The notes under the pieces are model-generated. The model made no database searches and was not told the origin of the DNA. It saw only the letters and a program-made list of their open reading frames with translations. The position numbers were made by a program, and so were the translations under genes. From Limibacter armeniacum (GTDB lineage Bacteria > Bacteroidota > Bacteroidia > Cytophagales > Flammeovirgaceae), in assembly GCF_036880985.1 (NCBI RefSeq), contig NZ_JBAJNO010000008.1, positions 1,795,500-1,859,499 of the forward strand: DNA of 64,000 nt, in the 5' to 3' direction. Of the stretch, positions 36,356 through 45,764 are shown one piece after another. Each line of letters begins with the position of its first letter. Within the stretch, counting starts at the first letter, position 1.

Positions 36356-39300
36356 TTATTGCTCTTTTTGAGTCAGTACCTCTACAGCTTTGCGAAGTTG
36401 TTCATCTTCACCTTTTGAGTAGCTGTCAGGAGCGTTGTGGACAATGATGTCAGGGACAGCACCATTCAGTTCCTGATTCAGACCTGTTGATTTTGTATAC
36501 CAAGCTCTGAAAGGCATTCTGAGTAAACCACCATCGATCATTTGGTGACCACCTGTTGAAATAACGGCACCAAATGTAGGTCTACCTACCAATGTTCCGA
36601 TTCCAAGTCCTTTGTAAGCATGTGAGAAAATCTCAGCATTTGAGTAACTGCTCTCGTTACACAAGGCTACAGATGGTTTTGTCCAAGCGGCAAATGGCAG
36701 GCGCTCACCATAAGGGTAGTGGTTGCTGAACTGCTCATGGTTTTCTTCCAGGCTAGTTGTAGCTCCTCTTGGAATAGTATAAGCATGTTGTTTAACATTC
36801 AGTACAGCCATCAGGTAGTCTGTAGTCCATCCACCACCATTGTAGCGGACATCGATAACAATACCTTCCTTGCCATGACCAGCGGCCATCAAGTCGCGCT
36901 CAAAGCGCTCAAAGCTTGTCCAGTTCATACCTTCGATATGCAAGTAACCCAATTTACCATTTGAGTACTTGTTTACCAGTTCACGCTTTTCATTAACCCA
37001 CTCTTCATAAAGTTTATCTCCCAATCTGGAAACAGGGCGAATGACGACTTCTTTCTGAGTTTTGTTCTTGTCTTTTACCGTCAGTAAAATTCGCTCGCCT
37101 GCAAGGTCAGTCAAGGTTTGATAGAAGTTGACTCCTTGTTCAACTTTATCACCATTTACCGCCAAGATAATATCCCCTTCAGTGATTTTACTATTCTCTT
37201 TAGATGCAGGAGCACCGTCTACTACATGAGTTACTTCAACTCCGTCAGCGTGAGGTTTTACTTCAAGACCTAGGTTGCCTGTATGTTCTCTTTGTGTTTT
37301 GGCACGCTCTTCTGTGCGGTAGAGTCCCATATGGCTGGCATTGATTTGACCAAGCATCAGGTTGAATACATAGCGGAAATCAGTTTGTGTAGAGGCTGAT
37401 AGCGCCAAAGAACGGTAAGTTTTCTTAAGGTTATCCCAGTCCTGACCGTGGAAGTTTGGATCATAGAACCCTTCTTGAATAGCAGTCCAACCTTCCTCAA
37501 ACATTTGCTTACGCTCTTCAGGGTAGTTGATTTTCATCTTGGCACTATGTGGCAGAGACTCTTTAGAACTTCCTGCTGAAGGTTTTACCCTATATTGTCT
37601 GCCTCCATCTACAAAGTAAATGTGACTTAACTTTTTGTCCATTGAGACACCAGAGATACGTTTACCTGCTGTAACCATTTTGGCATCATCACCATCCCAT
37701 TTGATAGTGTAAAGCTCTCTATTTTTGTTTACAGCATTTTCTCTTACAAAATACAGGTTCTTTCCATCCTTGGAGAATGCGATACTTGATTCGTCTCCAG
37801 GATAAGCAGTCACCTGTACCAGTCTCTCGTAGATATCGTCAAAGTCTATTTCTACAGGAGTTACCTCTTCTTTATTGTCCTTCTTCTTGTCTTTATCTGA
37901 CCCTTTGTCTTTTGGCTCAATGTCTTCAGCCTCTTTCCAGTCATTTTTAGTCTTTTCCCAGTCCGCTTTTTTCAGCCATACATACCAGATATCTGTATCG
38001 CCATTATTTCTTTGTGATAGGAAACCCAATTTTGAGCCGTCAGGGCTCCATACAGGTGAATAATCACCACGTGGGTGCATACTTATATTGACAGGTTCAT
38101 GACTTTTGTCTACTGGTTGAATATAGACCTCATTGTTGAAGTCAAGGTCAGGAGTACTGTAAGCTAGGTAACGGCTATCAGGACTCCAGCTAATGCCATT
38201 GAAATCTGACCAGTTGTTATCTACCAGAGCAACTTCTTTGGATAGCTTACCATTTTGGTCAATATCAGCCACAACCAGTTTTCCGTTTCCGGATAAGTAG
38301 CTGATTTTTTTGCCATCAGGAGACATTGTCAGGTTATGTTCAGCCTGTTTTGTGTTTGTGACTTTCACCACTTCACGCTTAAGCGTAGTAAACAGGTTAC
38401 TATTCTCTTTGTCAGTTGATCTGGCAAGGTAAATATCTTTCTGACCTTCTCTGTCTGACACAAACAACAAAGTTGAATCATTTAGCCAAGCAATATCTTC
38501 ATCTCTATAGGCACTTTCTGAAATGTTTACAGACTTGCTCTCTTCTTTGTCATTTTTCTTGATAAATACCTCACCTCTTACAGCGAATGCACTTAGCTTT
38601 CCGTTAGGAGATACTGCGTATTCTTGCATGTCACCTGAGAAGCTTTTTCTTACTACCGCATCAAAACGTTCATCAACAGCAAGCTTGAGACTTACTTTTA
38701 CAGGCGCTTTACTGGCAGGGGCAAAAGCATACAGCTCATTTCCTCTGTTCAGGACCATTTTGCTTCCACTTCTGTTCACATTGTACCAGTTAACACCCAT
38801 ACTTTCAAACGAAGTGATTTGCTCTGCTTCAGATGCAGCCTGTCCACTTTCGCTGATCTCCTGCTTCCATACATTGTACCTTCCTGATTTTGTGCTTAGG
38901 AAGTAAAGTGTACGGTCACCTGCCCATTGTGGTAAGGCATCTTGTCCTTCGAAAGTTGTGATTTGTGAATAGGTATCTTGCTGTGTGTCATAAACCCAAA
39001 TCTGTCTGTTGGCAGAACCTTGGTAGGCTTCACGCTCTATACGACATGGTCCCATTTCAAATGCGATGAAACGACCGTCATTGGACACAACAGGGTTGTT
39101 ACCTACAGCATTCATTGTACGAGTAGGGGTGCCACCCTTTGAAGGGATACTATAAATTGCTGATTCCCACTCAACGTAACCAAATGTACGCTGTGAGTTG
39201 AACAACAGGTTGCCGTCAGCAGTCCAGTCTGTTAGTTGGTCTGAAGCTGAGTGAAAAGTAATTCTGTCTACTTGACCACCTTCTGAAGGAATTGTGTATA

Positions 39301-39574
39301 GATCGTTGTTTCCAAAACGGTCGCCTGTAAAGGCAATTTCCTTACCGTCTGGGCTCCAGATACTACGTCCTTCGTATGCTTCGTGAATGGTAAGTCTTCT
39401 TGGATTCTGTCCATTGATGTCAGCAGTCCAAATATCACCTTGATACGAAAAAGAAATTTTGTTACCGTCAGGGCTGACTGCCGCATAACGGATTAGTGGA
39501 TTGTCTTGGGCCATTACTGATGGAATAACCAAAAGCGCAGCCAGTCCACACATGAATTGGTAGATTAACTTCAT
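36356..39574 (-). CDS. Tricorn protease homologue (S41 family)
   Basis: A 1072-residue periplasmic peptidase. I use the ATG at 39574 (MKLIYQFMCGLAALLVIPSV, then MAQD), which gives a normal signal peptide; the longer open frame adds 70 residues without signal features. Residues about 25-640 are WD40-like PD40 blades (repeated SPDG, as in YAAVSPDGNKISF and ISWSPDSRYLAY) forming one or two propellers. A Lys/Asp-rich linker (DKGSDKDKKKDNK, about 565) lies inside. Next come a helical C1 domain with INASHMGLYR, a PDZ domain (TEGDIILAVNGDKV) and the S41 core, with VDVRYNGGGWTTD and the likely nucleophile in ESSYSNAE (about Ser978). It degrades peptides to short oligopeptides in related systems. Confidence 0.95.
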   Translation of the reverse strand: MKLIYQFMCGLAALLVIPSVMAQDNPLIRYAAVSPDGNKISFSYQGDIWTADINGQNPRRLTIHEAYEGRSIWSPDGKEIAFTGDRFGNNDLYTIPSEGGQVDRITFHSASDQLTDWTADGNLLFNSQRTFGYVEWESAIYSIPSKGGTPTRTMNAVGNNPVVSNDGRFIAFEMGPCRIEREAYQGSANRQIWVYDTQQDTYSQITTFEGQDALPQWAGDRTLYFLSTKSGRYNVWKQEISESGQAASEAEQITSFESMGVNWYNVNRSGSKMVLNRGNELYAFAPASKAPVKVSLKLAVDERFDAVVRKSFSGDMQEYAVSPNGKLSAFAVRGEVFIKKNDKEESKSVNISESAYRDEDIAWLNDSTLLFVSDREGQKDIYLARSTDKENSNLFTTLKREVVKVTNTKQAEHNLTMSPDGKKISYLSGNGKLVVADIDQNGKLSKEVALVDNNWSDFNGISWSPDSRYLAYSTPDLDFNNEVYIQPVDKSHEPVNISMHPRGDYSPVWSPDGSKLGFLSQRNNGDTDIWYVWLKKADWEKTKNDWKEAEDIEPKDKGSDKDKKKDNKEEVTPVEIDFDDIYERLVQVTAYPGDESSIAFSKDGKNLYFVRENAVNKNRELYTIKWDGDDAKMVTAGKRISGVSMDKKLSHIYFVDGGRQYRVKPSAGSSKESLPHSAKMKINYPEERKQMFEEGWTAIQEGFYDPNFHGQDWDNLKKTYRSLALSASTQTDFRYVFNLMLGQINASHMGLYRTEERAKTQREHTGNLGLEVKPHADGVEVTHVVDGAPASKENSKITEGDIILAVNGDKVEQGVNFYQTLTDLAGERILLTVKDKNKTQKEVVIRPVSRLGDKLYEEWVNEKRELVNKYSNGKLGYLHIEGMNWTSFERFERDLMAAGHGKEGIVIDVRYNGGGWTTDYLMAVLNVKQHAYTIPRGATTSLEENHEQFSNHYPYGERLPFAAWTKPSVALCNESSYSNAEIFSHAYKGLGIGTLVGRPTFGAVISTGGHQMIDGGLLRMPFRAWYTKSTGLNQELNGAVPDIIVHNAPDSYSKGEDEQLRKAVEVLTQKEQ

Positions 39575-39822
39575 TGAACTAGAAATTGGTTGAATTATAA
39601 GAATTGTACTCAAATGCAAAGATGTTGCATTTAGGTTAGAAATACAGATGTATTTACACGAAATAGTATAATAAGTTTTAAACGGTGCAAAATGGTTTTG
39701 AACTATTTTATGCGATTGATGGATTGTTGGATAACGGTGATGATATTTATATAATAGTTGCAGAAAACAAGATCTACCAAACAAAGGGTAGATACTCAGT
39801 ATAATACAAAACTAGAGCAGAT

Positions 39823-40890
39823 ATGGTGGTCAAAATTACCCTATGTATTTTAAGCATGTTCGTAGTGCTGGGCACCATTGCTTCCTTTGTGCCGATGGAT
39901 GATTGGTGGGTAAGGGTTTTTGACTTTCCTAGAGGTATTCTGATTGCTATTGGTATAGTGACTATTCTGGGGTTATTGTTTACACAGTCCCTCAGTCACC
40001 CATGGGTTATTCTTCTCATTCTTATGTTGGCAGCGAGTATTACCTATCAGGGAACCAAGATTTTTCCCTATACTCCCTTGGCAAAAAAAGAAGTGATGAA
40101 GGCTGAAGTGACGAAGGTAGGAGACACTGTTTCGCTTTTGGTTTCCAATGTACTGATGGATAATAGGGATTATGATAAGCTCCTGAACTTAGTCCGTGAT
40201 AAGGACCCTTCATTACTACTGACTTTGGAAACAGATAAAAAATGGGAAAATGCTATTGGAGTGATTGAGCAGGATTACCCTTATACAGTGAAAGTACCCC
40301 TTGATAACTTGTATGGAATGCACCTTTATTCCAAGTACAAGCTCGAAGACATGGACGTGGTTTATATTCTTGATAAAGACATTCCGTCTATTCATGGTAA
40401 AGTGGTTTTACCTTCAGGGAAACGGGTAAATTTGCACTGTCTGCATCCTAAACCACCAGCTCCTAACGAAAGTAAAACTTCGACCAAGCGTGATGTTGAG
40501 TTGTTGATTGTAGGAAAAAGGGTAAAGAAACATGAAGGTACCACTATCGTGGCAGGTGACTTGAATGATGTGGCATGGTCAAATACTGCGGCACTGTTCA
40601 GGAAGGTGAGTGGCTTGCTGGACCCTCGTAAAGGAAGGGGACTTTACAATACATTTCATGCTGATTATCCTTTGGCAAGATGGCCTCTTGACCATGTATT
40701 CCATTCAAATGATTTTACATTGATTGAGATGGAGCGACTTTCACATATTGGCTCAGATCATTTTCCAATTTTCATATCGCTTTTTTATAATCCACCTGCA
40801 GAGGAAGTCCAGAAAGAAAAAGAAGCATCTGAAGAAGAGGTGGAGGAAGCCAATGAAAAGATTGAAAATGGATTAAAAGAAGGGGATTAG
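39823..40890 (+). CDS. Membrane-anchored endonuclease/exonuclease/phosphatase-fold protein
   Basis: A 355-residue protein with three N-terminal transmembrane helices (about 4-20, 36-50, 57-75) and a C-terminal EEP domain: LLTLETDKKW (metal-binding Glu), HCLHPKPP, VAGDLNDVAWS (Asp-Asn) and GSDHFPIF (catalytic Asp-His). The very C-terminus is Glu/Lys-rich (EKEASEEEVEEANEKIE). Such proteins occur widely in Bacteroidota; the substrate (nucleic acid or phospholipid/phosphate ester) is unknown. It is divergent from the tricorn gene, with a 248-bp shared gap. Confidence 0.9.
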   Translation: MVVKITLCILSMFVVLGTIASFVPMDDWWVRVFDFPRGILIAIGIVTILGLLFTQSLSHPWVILLILMLAASITYQGTKIFPYTPLAKKEVMKAEVTKVGDTVSLLVSNVLMDNRDYDKLLNLVRDKDPSLLLTLETDKKWENAIGVIEQDYPYTVKVPLDNLYGMHLYSKYKLEDMDVVYILDKDIPSIHGKVVLPSGKRVNLHCLHPKPPAPNESKTSTKRDVELLIVGKRVKKHEGTTIVAGDLNDVAWSNTAALFRKVSGLLDPRKGRGLYNTFHADYPLARWPLDHVFHSNDFTLIEMERLSHIGSDHFPIFISLFYNPPAEEVQKEKEASEEEVEEANEKIENGLKEGD

Positions 40891-41026
40891 TTTGCAACAG
40901 AAATAGTGATATTTAAAGGGATATTGATAAAGTCAGAGAATGTATTCTGAGTAGCTAACTACTGAATGAAGGGTGTTAACTATCCTTATGAACTGTTGAA
41001 TTATTTTTTCAAACTCAAAAACCATT

Positions 41027-41290
41027 ATGAGAAGAGGAATCGTCAGTGCCAATGCGACAAGGCTGCTAGGGGCTAAAACACGCCAGTTTGTTATCAATTT
41101 GATACTTCAATTGAGAGGGAAAGAGAAAAAGACTATTCATTATTTTTTGGACAATAAGGATAAAGTGCAAAATAATGATGATGCGTTTATACATGGTATC
41201 AATAAGTTGGTGGGGAGGTTTGTAATACTTGCATTTTTTTTGCTCTTGTTAGTCGTCACAGTTATTATTGACAGTCTTATTGCCAACTAA
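41027..41290 (+). CDS. Small hypothetical protein with C-terminal membrane anchor, 87 aa
   Basis: An 87-residue basic protein of no known family. The first 60 residues are hydrophilic and basic (KTRQFVINLILQLRGKEKKT); the last 22 form one transmembrane helix (FVILAFFLLLLVVTVIIDSL) with only a few residues after it, as in tail-anchored proteins. It starts from an ATG 136 bp after the EEP gene, and its stop is 9 bp before the following lipoprotein gene, so those two are probably co-expressed. Confidence 0.65.
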   Translation: MRRGIVSANATRLLGAKTRQFVINLILQLRGKEKKTIHYFLDNKDKVQNNDDAFIHGINKLVGRFVILAFFLLLLVVTVIIDSLIAN

Positions 41291-41299
41291 CCCAACCAC

Positions 41300-42256
41300 A
41301 TGAAACCCAACTTTCTGTACTTAACCTTACTGTGTAGTTTATTGTCTGTTAGTGCGTGTACAGATGATCATACAGGAAGCGAATCTTCTGATGACAAGGA
41401 GTTCAATTATAGCATGCATGATTTGCCTTTGGATGAACAATATCAAGGCCCTTTTGATCTTGGGCAACTTCATGATGGGCAAAAGTTGAAGGAAGCTTCT
41501 GGACTAGTCGCCAGCCAGCAGTCTAAAAACCTGCTTTGGACGCATAATGATAGCGGGGATAAGGCAAGGATTTTTGCCATCGATACAACTGGAAAGTTAT
41601 TGCTGGAGGTTACGCTGGAAGAAACGACCAATCGGGACTGGGAAGATATAGCCATAGCCAAGAACTTGAATTCAACCTCTGAGTCTGAGTTTTACCTTTA
41701 TATAGGAGACATAGGGGATAACAAGGCTCAATATGACTCTATCCAAATTCATAGAATTAAGGAGCCTGTACAGTTTGATACATCTGCTATTTCCCTTCCT
41801 AAAGCTGAATTTGAAACCTACAACTTCATTTATCCTGATGGACCAAAAGATGCTGAAACTTTATTGGTAGACCCCTGGACACTGGACTTGTATATAGTTA
41901 CCAAGCGAGAGAAACATACCTATGTATATTGGGCACCTTCCCCTCAGGATACATACTTTACGACTGAGTTGATTGAAGTGGCTGAGATTCCCTTTGTAGG
42001 ATGTGTTGGCGGAGATATTTCCCCTGATGGTACCAAAATTCTTCTGAAAGATTACAATACTATTTATAGTTGGAAGCGTGAAAATGGAGAAAGTCTTGTT
42101 GAAGCATTTCAAAGGCAGCCTTTAGAGATGCCGTATGTTCCGGAGCCACAAGGTGAGGCTGTCGGGTGGTCTGCGAATGGAGAAGGCTACTTCACCCTCA
42201 GTGAAAGTGCGGGTGATGTAACCTCTCACTTATATTTATACCAGCTTAAACGCTAA
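41300..42256 (+). CDS. Hypothetical lipoprotein with beta-propeller-like sequence
   Basis: A 318-residue lipoprotein (lipobox Cys20, LLSVSAC, then TDDH). The body shows repeated strand-turn units such as EASGLVASQQSKNLLWTHND, KARIFAIDTTGKLLLEVTL, RDWEDIAI, FYLYIGDIGDNKAQ and GGDISPDGTKILLKD, resembling the propellers of esterase-like phytases and SdiA-regulated-type proteins. No catalytic motif is certain. Its start is 9 bp after the small membrane protein gene; it converges on the FemAB-like gene with only 6 bp between. Confidence 0.75.
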   Translation: MKPNFLYLTLLCSLLSVSACTDDHTGSESSDDKEFNYSMHDLPLDEQYQGPFDLGQLHDGQKLKEASGLVASQQSKNLLWTHNDSGDKARIFAIDTTGKLLLEVTLEETTNRDWEDIAIAKNLNSTSESEFYLYIGDIGDNKAQYDSIQIHRIKEPVQFDTSAISLPKAEFETYNFIYPDGPKDAETLLVDPWTLDLYIVTKREKHTYVYWAPSPQDTYFTTELIEVAEIPFVGCVGGDISPDGTKILLKDYNTIYSWKRENGESLVEAFQRQPLEMPYVPEPQGEAVGWSANGEGYFTLSESAGDVTSHLYLYQLKR

Positions 42257-42262
42257 GTTGTA

Positions 42263-43390
42263 TCAATTCATATGAAACCCCTGGCCACTCATCTCTACAG
42301 CTCTATATAGTTCATAGGTTTTTGGATCAAGTGGATAATCCCAACACCCATGTCTGTGGTGTAATTCCCCTCCAAAACCTGTTTTAAACTTATACAAGCC
42401 ATACATTGGATGTTCTGTATCAGGTTTGTCAGAAACACCAAACATATCATACTCCTCACATCCGGCAGCTTTAGCTTGACAGATAGCTTCCCACTGCAAG
42501 GCATATGGCGCCATTAGATTCCTTTTTCGATTGGATGAAGCTCCGTAAAGGTAAGTTGCCCGCTTACCTGTAATCGCCAGAAACATCCCTGCCAATGGCT
42601 CGTCATCTTTCTTGGCAAGAAGCATCCTGATCTGAGCCCATTGTTTAGGCTGCTGTTCCTGCGCTTCCAATACCGATTTGAAATATTCCATATTGTCCAG
42701 TACAATGCCATTCCTCAATGCCGTCTCCTGATAGAGATTGTACCATACCGGCAAGTTGTCGTGGGTGACGTCTTCTACCTGTACCCCTTTTCTTTGAGAA
42801 AGCCTGATATTGTAACGGGTCTTACTTTTCATTTGGGTCAGTAAGGTCTCATCCTTTTTATTTAGGTCCATAAATACAGTATTGGAAGGTAATGTATTGG
42901 TATGGGCCTTTCGCAATTTCCAGCCTTGTGTATCAAAGTTCATCCTCATCTCCTGAATTCTAGTTTCAGGAGGTCCAATCCATTCTCCATTCTGATTGTA
43001 ATGTGCTTCATCTCCAGCCCAAGGAGATTCCCAAACAAGGTCATAACGGATAGCAATACATGATTTCGGAAGGTATTTCCTGATAGATTCTGATAGCTCT
43101 TCAAGGTATAACCCCCTATTTTCTTCACCCGGCTCAAACACGGGACCATAGGGGACATAAGCAATCTGGAATTCTGGACTGACTTGCCTCAGCACAATTA
43201 GTATGTCATCTGTAGGAGGATTTCCTGTATTGAGAGAAGGGAGTTCGTTTTCTGTAGCTTTGATTTTGATGTCAAAAGCTTTGGTTTGGTAACCATGTTC
43301 CTCTTTTACTTTTGCCCAGTATGCCGTTTGTTGCAATATGGGTGAGGGAGCGATTTGTTCTGTGATTTTCGGTTGTACTTCTACCAGCAT
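42263..43390 (-). CDS. FemAB/lipid II:glycine glycyltransferase-like acyltransferase
   Basis: A 375-residue cytoplasmic protein with the double GNAT fold of FemX/FemAB-type peptidoglycan-bridge aminoacyltransferases. Key blocks: LQQTAYWAKVKEEHGYQTKA near the start, YVPYGPVFEPG, MKSKTRYNIRLSQRKGVQVE (central hallmark), AGMFLAITGKRATYLYGASS and YDMFGVSDKP with the YGLYKFKTGFGGELH ending. I start at 43390 (MLVEVQPKITEQ); an ATG 27 bp upstream is possible. Gram-negative Bacteroidota contain such proteins without a pentaglycine bridge, so the acceptor may differ from lipid II. Confidence 0.88.
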   Translation of the reverse strand: MLVEVQPKITEQIAPSPILQQTAYWAKVKEEHGYQTKAFDIKIKATENELPSLNTGNPPTDDILIVLRQVSPEFQIAYVPYGPVFEPGEENRGLYLEELSESIRKYLPKSCIAIRYDLVWESPWAGDEAHYNQNGEWIGPPETRIQEMRMNFDTQGWKLRKAHTNTLPSNTVFMDLNKKDETLLTQMKSKTRYNIRLSQRKGVQVEDVTHDNLPVWYNLYQETALRNGIVLDNMEYFKSVLEAQEQQPKQWAQIRMLLAKKDDEPLAGMFLAITGKRATYLYGASSNRKRNLMAPYALQWEAICQAKAAGCEEYDMFGVSDKPDTEHPMYGLYKFKTGFGGELHHRHGCWDYPLDPKTYELYRAVEMSGQGFHMN

Positions 43391-43633
43391 AAAGTCTGTT
43401 CGCTTTCTTTTTATCAATTATGTGAAACAAAAGAATCCCCTCACCAACGGAAGCGAAGGTGTTGTGTTGAGATTCTGAAATATTTGTGATGCAGGTGCTT
43501 GATATAGCCCTAATTCGTTAAAAGAGGGACAAAACTATAGATCTTCTGTTGATTCTCCGAAGATGTGGGTAGAAGAGTGTTGGGTGTTGAGGAATGTTAA
43601 GATTTATGGCTTTGAAAGTTTTTACAATAGAAA

Positions 43634-43668
43634 AGCCGCAACCCATATCTGAATTGCGGCTCTTTTAT
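43634..43668 (-). terminator. Terminator of the DUF4834 gene
   Basis: AGCCGCAA pairs with TTGCGGCT; T-rich sequence follows on both strands. Confidence 0.8.
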
Positions 43669-43683
43669 CAATAGAGAAAATGA

Positions 43684-43992
43684 CTATTTCAACTCTTCAA
43701 AATCTACATACTCACCATCACCATCATCATTACTATCGTAGTTAGGTTTGGTTTGTACAGGTGCTTCATCTGGAATCAGGATAGTCATCCCATCTTTGTT
43801 TACAGCATCCCCTTTAAAACCTTCCTGCCTTCTTCTTAATATTTCAGCCTGTCTTTGTTGCTGCTCCATCGCTTTCTTGTAAATCTTCTCGCCAGCTACT
43901 TTAAAAATCCAGCGGAAAATAAAACCTGAAAATCTAGAGAACAGGAAAATAGTTATAAGGATTATCAGTAATATCACGATTTTTGTAGACAT
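43684..43992 (-). CDS. DUF4834 family small membrane protein
   Basis: A 102-residue protein with one N-terminal transmembrane helix (IVILLIILITIFLFSRFSGF), then a basic amphipathic segment (KAMEQQQRQAEILRRRQEGF) and an acidic tail (YDSNDDGDGEYVDFEELK). The pattern of a single helix, FIFRWIFK, then a Gln/Arg-rich helix and a VDFEE ending fits the DUF4834 family of Bacteroidota. Function is unknown. It is flanked by gaps of 217 bp to the next plus-strand gene and by its own terminator. Confidence 0.85.
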   Translation of the reverse strand: MSTKIVILLIILITIFLFSRFSGFIFRWIFKVAGEKIYKKAMEQQQRQAEILRRRQEGFKGDAVNKDGMTILIPDEAPVQTKPNYDSNDDGDGEYVDFEELK

Positions 43993-44209
43993 TTTCTTTT
44001 GAATATATTTTTCAAATCTTGGTATCTCTATACTTAACAGAAAGCAAACTTAAGAAGTTTTGTCTTATAATCGTGGCAAGAAAAACTAATATGATTTAAC
44101 TAAAATCAATTGGGGAAAAAGAGTTTGGATTAAATTGACTGACATAGACCTTAATTTGTCCTGTGAATACTGAGTCCAATTAAATATTTTTTATACAAAT
44201 CAATTAACA

Positions 44210-44992
44210 ATGAGCAGATTTACAAAATTCAGCTATGCTATACTATCACTTTGCGCAGTTCTGATACTGCAAGGTTGTGAGGAGGTTGAAAAGGCCTTGA
44301 ACATTTTCAATATGGAATATAGCCTTGGTGACAGTAACAGTGGTATAAGACAGATCAATGATGTAAAAGTAAGTGAAGTGTCTTATACTACGATTGAAGG
44401 CGTTGTCAATGGCGAAAGTGGTGCAGAGTTACAACTGTTGACAGAACTTGCAGCAAGTCTTGATTTTAACCTGCTTACGGGTGCGCTGAATGATAGTGAA
44501 GTCTCTTTGCCGCTGCAGGTAATTTTTAATGTAGCGGTTAAAAACTCTACAGATAATGCTGCTACCATGAGTCGTATTGATGTTGCAGTGTACACAAGAG
44601 ATAATTCAAGTGAAGCATTTGCGCCAGCAGATATTGAGATTGCAGTAAACTCAAGTAGTACAGTTGATGGGGTTAGCTCTGGTGATTGGGTAAGTACTAT
44701 TGCTAATGGTATAGAGGAAAATGGCGTACAGTGGGATTTTGGTTCAGGAGGTTTTGTAGTGGAGCCAAATGAGGTAAAAGCATTGCCAGTAGCTGTGAAA
44801 TTTGCTGATTTGGCTAAAATCAGTGAGCTTGTTTCAGGAGACTCTGATGTTATGAAACTTGCAATGGACTTGGTTGAAGGAAATACAGAAAATATTCAAT
44901 TCAGAATTAAGCCTTATGTAAATATGTTTGGTTCAGAAGTGCCAACTGGTTGGATTACGATCGAGCCAGGACAATGGATGGACACAGAATAA
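44210..44992 (+). CDS. Hypothetical lipoprotein, 260 aa
   Basis: A 260-residue lipoprotein: signal MSRFTKFSYAILSLCAVLIL ending at lipobox Cys23 (LQGC). The mature part is acidic and beta-rich, with strand-like segments such as LPLQVIFNVAVKNSTDNAA and FVVEPNEVKALPVAVKFAD that resemble a late-embryogenesis-abundant (LEA type 2) or immunoglobulin-like fold; no family is certain. It stands alone, with an 8-residue-per-strand pattern and no catalytic motif. A 17-bp-stem terminator follows. Confidence 0.7.
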   Translation: MSRFTKFSYAILSLCAVLILQGCEEVEKALNIFNMEYSLGDSNSGIRQINDVKVSEVSYTTIEGVVNGESGAELQLLTELAASLDFNLLTGALNDSEVSLPLQVIFNVAVKNSTDNAATMSRIDVAVYTRDNSSEAFAPADIEIAVNSSSTVDGVSSGDWVSTIANGIEENGVQWDFGSGGFVVEPNEVKALPVAVKFADLAKISELVSGDSDVMKLAMDLVEGNTENIQFRIKPYVNMFGSEVPTGWITIEPGQWMDTE

Positions 44993-45036
44993 ATCGGTTT
45001 GAGGAATGAAAATAAGTACCAATTAAGGTACTGCAA

Positions 45037-45081
45037 ATAAAGCCTCTGATTCCATACTGGGAATCAGAGGCTTTATGGTTT
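45037..45081 (+). terminator. Strong 17-bp stem terminator
   Basis: ATAAAGCCTCTGATTCC pairs perfectly with its complement across a six-base loop and is followed by TTTTTT after GG. It terminates the 44210 lipoprotein gene and overlaps the stop codon of the converging beta-flower gene. Confidence 0.9.
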
Positions 45082-45483
45082 TTTACCGAAGTAGAAAAAG
45101 AAGAAAACAGCCACATGCTCAGGTTTTGATTTTTTAGGGTCGTAATACCCGATCAGTTGGTTACTGGAGTTTCTTACTTTTCCATCTTTGACATAACCAA
45201 TTGTTGAATTGGAAGCATTTCGAACCTTTCCATTGCTGAAGTAGCCAATTGTGCTATTGGAGGCATTTTTAATTTTCCCACTATTGTCAAGGTATCCGAT
45301 CGTTTGGTTGGAGCTATTGGTGATTCTCCCCGAGCGTATACGTCCAAACATACTTCTGGAGCTGTTTCGGATTGTTCCATCGGCCTCAATATACGCTATC
45401 GTGGAATTAGAGCTGTTTCTTATATTCTGACTGTAAGCGGAAGTGTATACAAGGCAAATAGCAAGCAGTAAGTATAATTTCAT
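45073..45483 (-). CDS. Exported 4-fold beta-flower repeat protein
   Basis: A 136-residue exported protein: signal peptide MKLYLLLAICLVYTSAYSQ, then six tandem repeats of about 15-17 residues with the pattern (I/V)-(R/K/T)-N-(S/A)-S-N-x-(T)-I-G-Y-(x)-x-x-G, for example IKNASNSTIGYFSNG and VRNASNSTIGYVKDG. This matches what is called the 4-fold beta-flower domain. The C-terminus is Phe-rich (VAVFFFFYFGKKP). Each repeat is expected to form a short beta hairpin around a pseudo-symmetric axis. Function is unknown; location would be periplasmic or outside the cell. Repeat 2 (MFGRIRSG) is degenerate. Confidence 0.88.
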   Translation of the reverse strand: MKLYLLLAICLVYTSAYSQNIRNSSNSTIAYIEADGTIRNSSRSMFGRIRSGRITNSSNQTIGYLDNSGKIKNASNSTIGYFSNGKVRNASNSTIGYVKDGKVRNSSNQLIGYYDPKKSKPEHVAVFFFFYFGKKP

Positions 45484-45764
45484 AAAATAGATTTAATCTC
45501 AAAAGTATCAAAAGTGAGTATAAGGTGTCCTGTGAGAAATTGCAAATGCGGCTAATTATTCAGGAGTATTTTCTTTGAATCAGATAAGTACCTGATAGAA
45601 TCAAAATAAGCATTTGAAAAAATAGTACAAACCTAAGAACCTCTCAGTCAAGGCAATTGTTTTCCTGTAACAAGTGACAACTTTCTCATTCCATGCTTCC
45701 ACTTTCCTGAAGCAAAAATGGTTGCCACTGTTTTGAACTACATGTTTGCTAACTACTTGATACT

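Noticed and set aside
38523..38906. A 127-codon plus-strand open frame
   Set aside because: It is antisense to the propeller part of the tricorn homologue, whose coding motifs are clear.
45073..45483. Repeats that could suggest a CRISPR array or VNTR
   Set aside because: They are in-frame protein repeats with codon-level variation and no spacer structure.
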